Shown piece after piece: positions 26,915 through 35,514 of a stretch of 64,000 nt of DNA. This DNA comes from Bacteroidota bacterium. Lineage in GTDB: Bacteria; Bacteroidota; Ignavibacteria; Tepidaquicellales; Tepidaquicellaceae. The first letter of the stretch is position 1; each line of letters starts with the position of its first letter. The notes below the pieces were generated by a model that was given only the letters and a program-made list of their open reading frames with translations, did not search any database and was not told the DNA's origin. A program made the translations under genes and the position numbers. The stretch is from contig JAFDZP010000002.1 in NCBI GenBank assembly GCA_018266835.1, positions 1,401,302 through 1,465,301 on the forward strand, written 5' to 3'.

Positions 26915-26918
26915 TTAA

Positions 26919-27500
26919 TTAAAAATCTTTTTTAATGTTTTCATCGGGAAGAAGTTCGAGGAAACGCCAGACCGAGCAATACATATCCGTTGGTCCGAAA
27001 AAATCCTGATTAATTCTTCTTATCTTTCCGTCGTCGGTTTTTTCTAATACAGATAAGCCCGGTTCTATTCCGCCTGCATTATTCTGAAATCCCATTTCTT
27101 TTGAAAAATCATTTTCAATTGCGGAGCAGCTTTGGAAAGTCCAGCCACGTGAATTTTTAAATTTCTTATGCGCTTCGATTTCATCACCTGCCATTAATAC
27201 AAATCCGCTTTTGCCGCGGCTCTCAAGATATTTATACATTCCGTTAAAGCCGTCTGCCCACATAGTGCAGAACGAACACGCTCCTCCCATATTATGAACT
27301 ACAAAAAGATTTTTATGTCCACCGAACATTTCCGATAGCTTTACTTTGCCGCCATCAGTGGAAGTGAATTCGTAGTCCTGTGAGACAATTGTATCTCCAA
27401 GCTTTGCAGTCAGTTCAATTGCTTTTTTTCTCTTTTCATGGATTTCAGTGTAAAGTTCTCTAAGCTCTTTATGTATGGATTTTTTCTCTTCTTCAGTCAT
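26919..27500 (-). CDS. DUF899-type thioredoxin-like protein, copy A
   Basis: A 193-residue cytoplasmic protein with a charged N-terminal helix (EEKKSIHKELRELYTEIHEKR) and a thioredoxin-like domain containing NLFVVHNMGGACSFCTMW, a CxxC-type redox pair in the position typical of the DUF899/AhpC-TSA group, and a C-terminal FFGPTDMYCSVWRFL. It is ~60-70 % similar by eye to its neighbour (27510-28094). The reaction is unknown; a thiol-disulfide or peroxide-linked role is inferred. Second gene of the minus-strand run. Confidence 0.82.
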   Translation of the reverse strand: MTEEEKKSIHKELRELYTEIHEKRKKAIELTAKLGDTIVSQDYEFTSTDGGKVKLSEMFGGHKNLFVVHNMGGACSFCTMWADGFNGMYKYLESRGKSGFVLMAGDEIEAHKKFKNSRGWTFQSCSAIENDFSKEMGFQNNAGGIEPGLSVLEKTDDGKIRRINQDFFGPTDMYCSVWRFLELLPDENIKKDF

Positions 27501-27509
27501 TATTTTTAT

Positions 27510-28094
27510 CTAAGAGTTCTCTGTTAAATTTTCATGGGGCAGCAGTTCAAGGAAATGCCATACGGGACAGTACATATCCGTAGGTCCGAACCACTCTTTA
27601 TTTATTCTTCTTATTTTTCCGTCTTCTGTTTTTTCGAATACAGATACTCCCGGCCAGAAGTTCTCGTCATCGGGACTTTTGAAACCCATCTCCTTCGTAA
27701 AATCATTTTCCTTTGCAGAGTAGCTTGTCATAGTCCATCCGCGTGACTCTTTAAATTTTCTGTGAGTTTCCAGGTCATCACCTGCCATTAAAACAAAAGC
27801 GCTCTTCCCTCTTCCTTCAATATATTTATACATTCCGTTGAAACCGTCTGCCCACATAGTGCAGTACGGACAGCTCTTGCCCATGTTATGAATTACGAAA
27901 AGATTTTTTTTATCTCCGAACATTTCAGAGAGCTTTACTTTGCCGCCGTCAAGAGATGTAAACTCATAATCCTGAGAAACGATAGTATCACCCAGCTTAG
28001 CGCCAATCTCTACCATTTTTTTTCTTATTTTCTGAGATTCCTCTTGAAGGGACATTAATTCTTCATTAGCAGATTTGATTTCTTCCTGTGTCAT
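27510..28094 (-). CDS. DUF899-type thioredoxin-like protein, copy B
   Basis: A 194-residue tandem paralogue of the gene at 26919-27500. It has CPYC instead of CSFC in the redox motif (FVIHNMGKSCPYCTMW) and keeps the conserved VSQDYEFTSLDGGKVKLSEMFG and WFGPTDMYCPVWHFL segments. It is the first gene of the eight-gene minus-strand run, so the promoter should lie in the 208-bp gap upstream. The two copies probably act on related thiols or peroxides, but nothing in the sequence fixes the substrate. Confidence 0.82.
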   Translation of the reverse strand: MTQEEIKSANEELMSLQEESQKIRKKMVEIGAKLGDTIVSQDYEFTSLDGGKVKLSEMFGDKKNLFVIHNMGKSCPYCTMWADGFNGMYKYIEGRGKSAFVLMAGDDLETHRKFKESRGWTMTSYSAKENDFTKEMGFKSPDDENFWPGVSVFEKTEDGKIRRINKEWFGPTDMYCPVWHFLELLPHENLTENS

Positions 28095-28185
28095 GATGTT
28101 TTAGGTTTGGGATTTTTTACAGAAATATTTATAACATACCAATAAGGTAAAATAACCTCAAGAAATAAATTAGTGCGGAGAGAGA

Positions 28186-28212
28186 AGTTGTTAGTTGACC
28201 GTTGGTAGTTGC
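28186..28212. repeat. Short GTTGxTAGTTG tandem words in intergenic gap
   Basis: GTTGTTAGTTG and GTTGGTAGTTG lie next to each other, separated by ACC. This resembles the simple word-repeats found in other gaps of this window (9696-9825, 16753-16837, 53307-53337). Function unknown; it lies upstream of the DUF899 run on one side and the permease end on the other. Confidence 0.4.
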
Positions 28213-28302
28213 CGGAAAAGGCAAGGAATACGAATAATGAATTCTGAAATCTTCCGGAATTTGCGATTTTATGTTTTTCCCGATTTTTGATAGTCGGAAG
28301 AA

Positions 28303-29625
28303 TTAATTATAAATCAGAAATATCACTGAAACTATATCCAGCACAATAAGCATTGGAGTGAGCTCTTTGTATTTACCAAGGACTAACTTTATAATTGTAT
28401 AGCTCAGCAGTCCGAAAACAATTCCTTCATTTATTGAAAAAGAGAAAGGTATCATTATCATTGCAATAAAGGCAGGGAATGAAATTTCAAAATCTGTCCA
28501 GTCAAGTCGTGTCATCGGAATCATAAACAACGCTCCTACCACAATAAGTATCGGCGCAGTTGCAATGGCAGGAACGATAGAAAGCAGAGGTGAGAAAAAC
28601 ATACAAGGCAGGAATAACAATCCCCCAACAACGGCCGTCAGTCCCGTTCTTCCGCCCTCTCGGATACCCGTAGCTGACTCTATATAAGCAGTGCCTGCGC
28701 TGGTTCCGAACACTCCCGAGATAACGGAAGAGAAACCGTCGACAATTAATGACTGCTTTACGTTTCTTGGCTGACCGTCTTTATCAAGCAGGTTGCCCGC
28801 TTCGGCAATTCCCATAAATGTTGAAATGCTATCGAACATATCTACGAACACAAAAGTAAATATTACTCCGATGGCGGAGAACTTAAGCGCTCCGATAAAA
28901 TCCATACTCATAAATAATGAAAAATCGGGTGGGGCGAAAATGCCGTTAAATGTAACAAGAGTCTTTGTCCCGAAGTTAACTGCTGAGGCATCTCCCCATA
29001 ATCTCCCTATGGGAATTGATAGAATTGTAGTTATTACGATTCCGAGGATAAGAGAGGCCGGGACTTTTTTTATAACTAAAATTATAGTGACTGCAAGTCC
29101 GGCTAAGAACGTTGCCGTCATTGCATTCAGAGGAGCTTTGGAAATAAGAGTTGCTTTATTTGCAATAATGAAGCCTGAGTTTTCAAGTCCGATGAGAGCG
29201 ATGAATAAACCGATGCCCGAAGCAAGACCCATACGAACTGAATGCGGCACTGCCTGAAGAATATGAACGCGTATATTGGAAAACGAGAGCAGCATTATAA
29301 TAACGCCTGACCAGAATACAGTCCCCAGCGCTGCCTGCCAGCTCATACCCATACCGATAACAGCAGTGTAAGTGAAGAATGCATTTATGCCCATGCCGGG
29401 AGCAACGATGATTGGGTTGTTAGCATAAAGTCCCATTGCAACACTTGAAAAGAAGCAGACGAGAACGGTTGCAGTCAGTACGGCAGAGAACGGCATTCCT
29501 GCATCTTTTAAAATGGCAGGGTTCACGACTATAATATACATGCATGCAAGGAACGATGTTATTCCTGCAAGCACTTCAATGCGGATGGTTGTGTTGTTCT
29601 CGCGAAGGCGGAAGAAGTTTTGCAT
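28303..29625 (-). CDS. NCS2/AzgA-family purine permease
   Basis: A 440-residue inner-membrane transporter with about 12-14 hydrophobic segments. Family hallmarks are the start (FRLRENNTTIRIEVLAGITSFLACMYIIVVNP), GMGINAFFTYT, IGLENSGF and FGTSAGTAYIESATGIREGGRTGLTAVVGG. AzgA-like members import adenine, guanine or hypoxanthine with protons. No purine-salvage genes or visible riboswitch adjoin it. The start overlaps nothing and lies 4 bp from the toxin gene end upstream, so some read-through from the toxin-antitoxin operon is possible. Confidence 0.93.
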   Translation of the reverse strand: MQNFFRLRENNTTIRIEVLAGITSFLACMYIIVVNPAILKDAGMPFSAVLTATVLVCFFSSVAMGLYANNPIIVAPGMGINAFFTYTAVIGMGMSWQAALGTVFWSGVIIMLLSFSNIRVHILQAVPHSVRMGLASGIGLFIALIGLENSGFIIANKATLISKAPLNAMTATFLAGLAVTIILVIKKVPASLILGIVITTILSIPIGRLWGDASAVNFGTKTLVTFNGIFAPPDFSLFMSMDFIGALKFSAIGVIFTFVFVDMFDSISTFMGIAEAGNLLDKDGQPRNVKQSLIVDGFSSVISGVFGTSAGTAYIESATGIREGGRTGLTAVVGGLLFLPCMFFSPLLSIVPAIATAPILIVVGALFMIPMTRLDWTDFEISFPAFIAMIMIPFSFSINEGIVFGLLSYTIIKLVLGKYKELTPMLIVLDIVSVIFLIYN

Positions 29626-29629
29626 GGGG

Positions 29630-30091
29630 TTAAGATAATTCTTCAGATTCTTTTAAAGCGTATGATTCCAGTTCTTCAGATATAAAATAGTTATTGCTTT
29701 TAAGTTTTTCCAAAATAGATTTTAAAGATTTTATATGTCCATTCTTTTTAGCTTTTATTAATATTCCCAAGGTTCCGGAAAATTTTAAATCTAATGATTT
29801 CGCTATCTTTCTGGCTTTATAATCATCTAAAATTAAAACACTATCTTTTAATTCTATTGCGAGCGCAAGAGAACTTGCTTCTCCTTTTCCTAACTGAATT
29901 TCTAAAATTTGCTGTCTCGTTTTATCAATAGGTGACTGCACATTAAACCAGGGTGGAATTTTTAAGCCATATTCTTTAAGCACATCTTCTGTTATGTAAA
30001 TAGTGTTATAAAGTTTTTTAAGGATTTCCAGCTCATTTATTTTTGATAGTAATATAAGACAACTGGTATCTGAAATTATAATTTCAGGCAT
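29630..30091 (-). CDS. DUF3368 PIN-domain toxin
   Basis: A 153-residue PIN-like nuclease of the DUF3368 family, usually the toxin partner of UPF0175 antitoxins. The acidic active-site pattern is visible: Asp8 (IIISDTSCLILL), Glu in YITEDVLKEYG, Glu in KGEASSLALA, and paired Asp in VLILDDYKARKIA. Such toxins are expected to cleave RNA with metal ions. Its start overlaps the antitoxin stop by 8 bp, as is usual for these modules. Confidence 0.9.
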   Translation of the reverse strand: MPEIIISDTSCLILLSKINELEILKKLYNTIYITEDVLKEYGLKIPPWFNVQSPIDKTRQQILEIQLGKGEASSLALAIELKDSVLILDDYKARKIAKSLDLKFSGTLGILIKAKKNGHIKSLKSILEKLKSNNYFISEELESYALKESEELS

Positions 30092-30311
30092 TTTTTATAT
30101 CGTGGGATAAATCAGAAGGGGGATAGTTAAATATAGAAACACCATATCTGCCAAGGAGCTCGGAAAATGTTTTAACCGAAAGACCGGCAAGTTCCGCAGC
30201 TTGACCCAGGGAAAGCTTTCCTTGCTCATAAAGTTTGGATGCAAGCATCATGCTTAATTCTTTATCATCTATGTCTAAGGAATCCGGTATATTTAATGTA
30301 AGAGATTTCAT
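30084..30311 (-). CDS. UPF0175 antitoxin
   Basis: A 75-residue protein matching UPF0175: the helix-turn-helix region LYEQGKLSLGQAAELAGLSV is characteristic, followed by FSELLGRYGVSIFNYPPSD, which should wrap the toxin. It is transcribed first and overlaps the DUF3368 toxin gene by 8 bp. Members of the family neutralise the toxin and usually repress their own operon; the ~50-bp AT-rich leader upstream could hold the operator. Confidence 0.9.
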   Translation of the reverse strand: MKSLTLNIPDSLDIDDKELSMMLASKLYEQGKLSLGQAAELAGLSVKTFSELLGRYGVSIFNYPPSDLSHDIKNA

Positions 30312-30362
30312 CTATAGAAATTAAACATTTTTATATATAGGTGCAATTAATGAAAATGTACT

Positions 30363-31304
30363 TTAGTTATTCTCGCATTGCTTTTTTATGTGCTCTAAAA
30401 CTCTTGTATGAATTTTATGAACAATATAGTCGCTCCAGAGCGTCCAGTAAAAATCCGGCTTAATTCTGTTCGTGTACCAGGTAGTTCCTTCTAATAATGT
30501 ATGACCGTTATCTAACTTTGTTAATTTGAACTGGCCTTCTTTAGAAACGAAATATCCATGCAGATGATCTGGATGTATATCGTAAGGGCTAATCTCTTTC
30601 ATTGCGTCGGGCTGATTTGTAACACTGAATTTTAAAAGATTAGGTTCATTCCAAACAGTAATTGGTTCTACAAAACTTCCGGTAGAAAAATTACAATGTC
30701 TTATTGCTCCGACTCCGTTACCGTCAATTTCGGCATTGATCGGGTAAGCTATACCTGTTCTGAACAATAACTCAGTAGGTTCATCTAACTTCGGAAAAAT
30801 AACTACGTTCTTCCAGACTTTTTCGGGAGAGGAGTTTATTTCAACAGAAGTTGTAACCGAAAAGACATCTTCATTATTAATCAATCTGCTCTCAAGGCTC
30901 ATAAGCAACGGAATAATGATAATCAGAATCGTTATAATCTGAGGTTTCCTCTTTAAAAATTTAGAATTTGCAATTATATATCCAATCCATGTTCCCATAA
31001 GGACTGCAACGGCTGCGAAAGGAAAAGCCATCACGGCACAAATGATTCCTTCAATAGCAAACACAACAATACCGGCTAAAAATATTAACAGTGAAAAAAT
31101 GGAAGTGCGGAATGACTCCCAGTATTCAGTATCGCTGTTATAGGATATAAGAAAAGATGACAGAGCTCCAATTCCGGTAGGTACTATTGCAAATAACACG
31201 ACTCCATACTCTCTGAATAAATAAAAAGCAGCAAAACAAAACAGCCAGCCGATTGCTGCGGGAAGAAGAATGGCAAGAAGTTTCTTCGAAGTGAATACAT
31301 TCAT
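30363..31304 (-). CDS. Membrane protein with C-terminal SRPBCC domain
   Basis: A 313-residue protein. The first ~140 residues hold about four or five hydrophobic helices; the remainder is an SRPBCC/polyketide-cyclase-like ligand-binding domain opening with FSVTTSVEINSSPEKVWKNVVIFPKL and ending near HKIHTRVLEHIKKQ. SRPBCC domains bind hydrophobic molecules. The membrane-SRPBCC combination recurs in Bacteroidota but its role is not known. It is divergent from the DinB gene at 31394. Confidence 0.78.
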   Translation of the reverse strand: MNVFTSKKLLAILLPAAIGWLFCFAAFYLFREYGVVLFAIVPTGIGALSSFLISYNSDTEYWESFRTSIFSLLIFLAGIVVFAIEGIICAVMAFPFAAVAVLMGTWIGYIIANSKFLKRKPQIITILIIIIPLLMSLESRLINNEDVFSVTTSVEINSSPEKVWKNVVIFPKLDEPTELLFRTGIAYPINAEIDGNGVGAIRHCNFSTGSFVEPITVWNEPNLLKFSVTNQPDAMKEISPYDIHPDHLHGYFVSKEGQFKLTKLDNGHTLLEGTTWYTNRIKPDFYWTLWSDYIVHKIHTRVLEHIKKQCENN

Positions 31305-31393
31305 AATAAAAACTAAATAATATTTATTGATAAAGCAAATTAAAATTGATAACTTAATAAGATTATGTCCAAATTTTTTAATTAATTAAATTC

Positions 31394-31894
31394 ATGAGCA
31401 CTAAATCCGAGTGCAATATATTGGCGGATACTTTTGAATCTGTCCGCGCCCTCTCAAAATCATTCATTTCAAAAATTGAGGAAAAAGATATTCACGAAAA
31501 CATTGTTGTGAACGGGAAGGAACTGAACTCTCCATACTGGATTGTAGCTCATCTTATATGGGCAGAAAGTTTTTTGCTTGGTAATGCTATTGGAAATCCA
31601 ATGAATAAATATGAGTGGCTGAATGAATACGGATTCGGAATGAATCCTAAGAAAATAAAATCTAAACCTGAATACAGTGAAGTGCTAAGAGTTTTAGATG
31701 AAACTCACGAAGAAGCGATGAAGTATCTGAGAAGTTTACCTGATTCTTTTCTGGATGAAGCAAATAAAATGGGAATTAATTTTTCGGGCAAGACAGATAA
31801 CAGAGTTGTAATTCACCACGCAATAAGGCATGAGCCTATGCATATAGGGCAGCTAACTTGGTTCATGAAATCAAAAGGAATGCAAACAGTTTAA
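31394..31894 (+). CDS. DinB-family protein, third copy
   Basis: A 166-residue DinB-like four-helix protein. The metal-site histidines are in WIVAHLIWAESF and in HHAIRHEPMHIGQLTWFM. It is distant from the tandem pair at 24576-25564 (no shared MENPxSK start), so it is not a recent duplicate. It lies 9 bp before the O-methyltransferase gene and probably heads a four-gene operon with it, FKBP and ptsI. Function unknown. Confidence 0.87.
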   Translation: MSTKSECNILADTFESVRALSKSFISKIEEKDIHENIVVNGKELNSPYWIVAHLIWAESFLLGNAIGNPMNKYEWLNEYGFGMNPKKIKSKPEYSEVLRVLDETHEEAMKYLRSLPDSFLDEANKMGINFSGKTDNRVVIHHAIRHEPMHIGQLTWFMKSKGMQTV

Positions 31895-31903
31895 AATATA
31901 ATA

Positions 31904-32545
31904 ATGGATTTTTTAGATTCGAAAATACAGGACTACGCCGATAAATACACATCACCTGAAAACGATGTATTGCGCGAGCTTAATGAAGAAACACATGCAA
32001 ACGTTGCCTCGCCAAATATGCTCAGCGGACATATTCAGGGAAGAATACTTGCAATGATAAGCAAGATGATAAAGCCGAAGTATATTCTTGAGATCGGAAC
32101 ATACACAGGTTACTCTGCCATTTGTCTGTGTGAGGGACTTGAGTTCGGCGGTAAGCTTTATACTATTGATATCAACAGCGAGATGGAAGCTATCAATAAA
32201 AAATATTTTGATAAAGCAGGTGTTGCAGGCAAGATAAAAAAGCTAACGGGAAATGCGCTTGAGCTGATTCCAAAGATTGACCATAAATTTGATCTCGTTT
32301 TTATAGATGCCGATAAAACGAACTATGCAAATTATTATGATATGGTTTTTGATAAAATTAATGCGGGAGGAATAATCCTTGCAGATAACGTACTATGGAG
32401 CGGTAAAATTTTGCTCGATGAAAAAGAAATGGATGACGATACAAAAGCGCTAAGCAAGTTCAATGAAAAAATAATGAATGACAACAGAGTTGAAAATATT
32501 CTATTACCTGTGAGAGACGGGCTTATGGTTATCCGTAAGAAGTAA
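31904..32545 (+). CDS. SAM-dependent O-methyltransferase (CCoAMT-like)
   Basis: A 213-residue class I methyltransferase of the caffeoyl-CoA/catechol O-methyltransferase family. The SAM-binding loop is ILEIGTYTGYSAICL (~residues 62-76), with TIDINSE as the acidic ribose-binding loop. The metal-binding region is LVFIDADKTNYANYY and ILADNVLWSG. These enzymes methylate catechol-type hydroxyls with Mg2+ or Ca2+. The substrate is unknown. It is 9 bp after DinB and 28 bp before the FKBP gene. Confidence 0.92.
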   Translation: MDFLDSKIQDYADKYTSPENDVLRELNEETHANVASPNMLSGHIQGRILAMISKMIKPKYILEIGTYTGYSAICLCEGLEFGGKLYTIDINSEMEAINKKYFDKAGVAGKIKKLTGNALELIPKIDHKFDLVFIDADKTNYANYYDMVFDKINAGGIILADNVLWSGKILLDEKEMDDDTKALSKFNEKIMNDNRVENILLPVRDGLMVIRKK

Positions 32546-32573
32546 AAAACAAAATAAAAACAGTAAAACTAAA

Positions 32574-33344
32574 ATGATAAAGAAACTTTTAACTTTTTTA
32601 ATAATATTACTCGCAGTAAAGTTTTCCTATGCGCAGAGTGATACAGTTACAACTGCATCAGGATTAAAATATATTGTAGTCAGTGCAACGGGAGATAAAC
32701 CTACAGTTGCGGGAATGGTTGCCATTGTTCACTACGACGGATACTTGCTTGACGGAAAGAAGTTTGACTCTTCACGCGATAGAAATGAACCGCTGGAATT
32801 TGTTCTCGGAGAAGGTCAGGTAATCAAGGGCTGGGATGAAGGTATTGCTCTAATGAAAATCGGAGATAAATACAGATTCATTATCCCTCCAAATCTTGCC
32901 TATGGTACTAAAGGTTCAGGTAATGTTATACCACCGAATTCAACTTTGATTTTTGATGTTGAAGTACTCGGAATAGATAAGGCAAGAAAATCCATCGGCG
33001 ATGAAATGCTTGGAATAACTTTTGAAAAAAATGTTGACGAAGCTATTAAAAGATACTATGAAGCGAAAGAAAAATCATTTGATGATTATAATTTTAAGGA
33101 AGGACAGTTAAATGTGCTTGGATACGACCTTCTGCAGGGCAAAAGAACTAAAGATGCCATAAAAGTTTTAGAATTAAATGTTAAGATGTTTCCTAAATCT
33201 TCCAATGTATATGATTCACTTGGAGAGGCATATATGCTGGACGGCAATAAGGAGCTTGCAATAAAGAACTACAAAAAATCACTCGAACTTAATCCCGGAA
33301 ACGAGAACGCCAAAAACATGCTTAAAGAGCTTGAAGCAAAATAA
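32574..33344 (+). CDS. Exported FKBP-type peptidyl-prolyl isomerase with TPR tail
   Basis: A 256-residue protein with a signal peptide (LLTFLIILLAVKFSYAQ), an FKBP domain at ~23-135 (VAIVHYDGYLLDGKKFDSS, GQVIKGWDEGIALMKIGD, PPNLAYGTKGSGNVIPPN) and about two TPR motifs at ~190-250 (YDSLGEAYMLDGNKELAIKNYKKSLELNP). It should speed proline isomerisation in the periplasm, while the TPRs may bind client or envelope proteins. It lies 13 bp before ptsI. Confidence 0.94.
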   Translation: MIKKLLTFLIILLAVKFSYAQSDTVTTASGLKYIVVSATGDKPTVAGMVAIVHYDGYLLDGKKFDSSRDRNEPLEFVLGEGQVIKGWDEGIALMKIGDKYRFIIPPNLAYGTKGSGNVIPPNSTLIFDVEVLGIDKARKSIGDEMLGITFEKNVDEAIKRYYEAKEKSFDDYNFKEGQLNVLGYDLLQGKRTKDAIKVLELNVKMFPKSSNVYDSLGEAYMLDGNKELAIKNYKKSLELNPGNENAKNMLKELEAK

Positions 33345-33357
33345 ATGATACGAAAGA

Positions 33358-35091
33358 ATGTCCAATAAAGAAATTATATATACAGGTATCGCAGCATCGC
33401 CCGGAATTTCCATAGGGCACGCTTACGTTTACACCCGTAATCAGATAAAAATTAACTCAGGAAATATTGCCGACGGAGACGTTGAGAAGGAGCTTGATGA
33501 GTTTAAGAAAGCGATAGATTTTTCGGTAAAGGAACTGAATAAAATTTATGCAATCTCCAAAGAAAGAATCGGAGAGAAGAAGTCGCAGATATTTGATGCA
33601 CAGCTTGAAATCCTTAACGACAAATATTTTCTTGAAGGAGTTGTAAAACGAATCATAGGAGAAAAGAGAACAGCAGGTTATATTTTTGACGATGAGATAT
33701 CGAAGCTCGGTAAAATTTTACTAGCTGCCGAAGATGAATATATGAAGGAAAGATTTTCCGATATAAACGACGTGAAGAACAGAGTTATCCGCAATATGAA
33801 ACGCGAGAAGCTTGTATCAAAAGTTGAAGAGAACTCAATTATAGTTGCTCACGAGCTTACGCCTGCCGATACAATTTTATTCAGCAAAAGAAAAGTCCAG
33901 GGTTACATTACCGATGTGGGCGGCATTACTTCGCACGCTGCAATTATTTCCCGCGCGCTGAGAGTCCCTGCAGTTGTGGGTATGAAAAATATTTCCCACG
34001 CAGTAACTACCGGCGAGCTTATTATAATTGACGGTTACGACGGAGTTGTAATCCGTCACCCGAAAAATGATACAATTGAAAACTATGTTACAAAACTTGC
34101 TGAGTACAAAGAGTACGAACGAAAACTTTTTGAAGTAATCGATTTGCCATCGGAAACACTTGACGGCAAGAAAATTGAAGTAACTGCAAACATTGAGTTC
34201 GATGAAGAAATTGATTTCGTTACTACCTACGCGCATTGCGGAATAGGTCTTTACCGAACCGAGCATTTATTTATTGAGAAGGGCGACTTCCCCTCTGAAA
34301 AAGAGCAGATTGAAGAGTACACTCACATTGCAAATGTAACGCATCCTAACTCTGTCACAATAAGAACATATGATATCGGCGGTGATAAACTCTTACCTAC
34401 ATCCCACAAGGAAGCAAATCCATTTCTTGGATGGCGAGGAATCAGAATCTGTTTAGACAGAGTTGAAATTTTTAAAGAACAGCTTCGCGCAATTCTTGTT
34501 GCATCTGCAAAGAAGAATGTTAAGATCATGTTCCCGATGATTTCATCCATTCCGGAAATCCGTGAAGCAAGAAAGATCTTAAAAGAAGTAAAGAAAGAAC
34601 TAAGCGAGCAGAAGATTCCTTATGATAAAAATATACCTGTCGGTATGATGATTGAAGTTCCCTCTGCAGTTTTCCTTGCAGAGGAGTTTGCTAAGGAAGT
34701 TGATTTCTTCAGCATAGGCACAAACGACTTAGTCCAGTACATACTTGCAGTGGATAGAGGCAACGAGCTTATCTCGGATTTATTCAAAGAGTTTCATCCG
34801 GCAGTGCTTAGAGCAATAAGCAAGATTGTAACGGCTGCACACAAGAATGATATTACAGTAAGTGTATGCGGCGAGATGGCATCTAATCCGCTTGCATCGG
34901 CAGTGCTTATCGGGCTGGGAGTAGATGAGCTTTCAGTTACACCAAATGTTTTCCCCAAGATAAAACAGATCATCCGCACAATTAATCACAAGGAAATAAA
35001 GGCATTCTCCAAAGAGCTCATTACGCTATCCAGCGAGCAGGAAATAAAAATGAAGCTGAACCTTTTCTATAAAGAAAAGATAGGAATTTAA
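33358..35091 (+). CDS. ptsI: Phosphoenolpyruvate-protein phosphotransferase (PTS enzyme I)
   Basis: A 577-residue cytoplasmic enzyme of normal length that takes phosphate from phosphoenolpyruvate and passes it to HPr. The phospho-accepting His193 is in GGITSHAAIIS. The PEP-binding barrel shows the usual MMIEVPSAV, FSIGTNDLVQYILA, VDRGNE and VCGEMASNP segments. No HPr, EIIA or sugar-specific EII is adjacent, so it may serve a regulatory or incomplete PTS. It follows the FKBP gene by 13 bp. Confidence 0.96.
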   Translation: MSNKEIIYTGIAASPGISIGHAYVYTRNQIKINSGNIADGDVEKELDEFKKAIDFSVKELNKIYAISKERIGEKKSQIFDAQLEILNDKYFLEGVVKRIIGEKRTAGYIFDDEISKLGKILLAAEDEYMKERFSDINDVKNRVIRNMKREKLVSKVEENSIIVAHELTPADTILFSKRKVQGYITDVGGITSHAAIISRALRVPAVVGMKNISHAVTTGELIIIDGYDGVVIRHPKNDTIENYVTKLAEYKEYERKLFEVIDLPSETLDGKKIEVTANIEFDEEIDFVTTYAHCGIGLYRTEHLFIEKGDFPSEKEQIEEYTHIANVTHPNSVTIRTYDIGGDKLLPTSHKEANPFLGWRGIRICLDRVEIFKEQLRAILVASAKKNVKIMFPMISSIPEIREARKILKEVKKELSEQKIPYDKNIPVGMMIEVPSAVFLAEEFAKEVDFFSIGTNDLVQYILAVDRGNELISDLFKEFHPAVLRAISKIVTAAHKNDITVSVCGEMASNPLASAVLIGLGVDELSVTPNVFPKIKQIIRTINHKEIKAFSKELITLSSEQEIKMKLNLFYKEKIGI

Positions 35092-35514
35092 AGTATTTTG
35101 TTTAAAAGAATTTAATTTTCATTGTATTAAATTCTGTAAAAACATACTGCGAAACTTTCGCCCCCTCGTAAGTTTATTGCTAAGCTATTGTTTTATTATT
35201 TATTGTGTTTTCCCTGGCTTTATGGGTTTTTGAAGTATTGTAAAGAACTTTTGTAATTTAATAATCTAAAAATTTAATTTATATACTTCACACCTCATTA
35301 CTGCTAATAGTGAAATATTTTTTGAAATGGCATTGACACAAGGCTGAAAAAAATATGAACTGATATGTAATATTTTTCTGCGCAAAAATTACTTTTGCTA
35401 AAGCCATCATTTAGCGGTACTGCTTTTCCATAGCTTAAAAGTTATCAATTATCAAATCCCGCTTTAGCGGGACCGTGACAATTAAAACAATAGATGTTAT
35501 TTAATTTATAAATC
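35092..35514. other. 423-bp AT-rich gap with one GC hairpin
   Basis: No gene of credible length is present. The only clear structure is a perfect 6-bp hairpin TCCCGC-TTTA-GCGGGA at 35457-35472, 43 bp before the next ATG. No T-run follows it, so it may be an operator, a leader hairpin or part of a terminator without a T-tail. The rest is AT-rich and should include the end of the ptsI transcript and the promoter of the SDR gene. Confidence 0.6.

Noticed and set aside
28793..29257. 154-codon open frame on the plus strand inside the permease gene
   Set aside because: It lies fully antisense to a clearly recognised NCS2 permease, has no start signal and no recognisable domain.
33877..34266. 129-codon minus-strand frame within ptsI
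   Set aside because: Antisense shadow of a conserved enzyme; composition is rich in Cys/Asn/Phe and no homologue is apparent.
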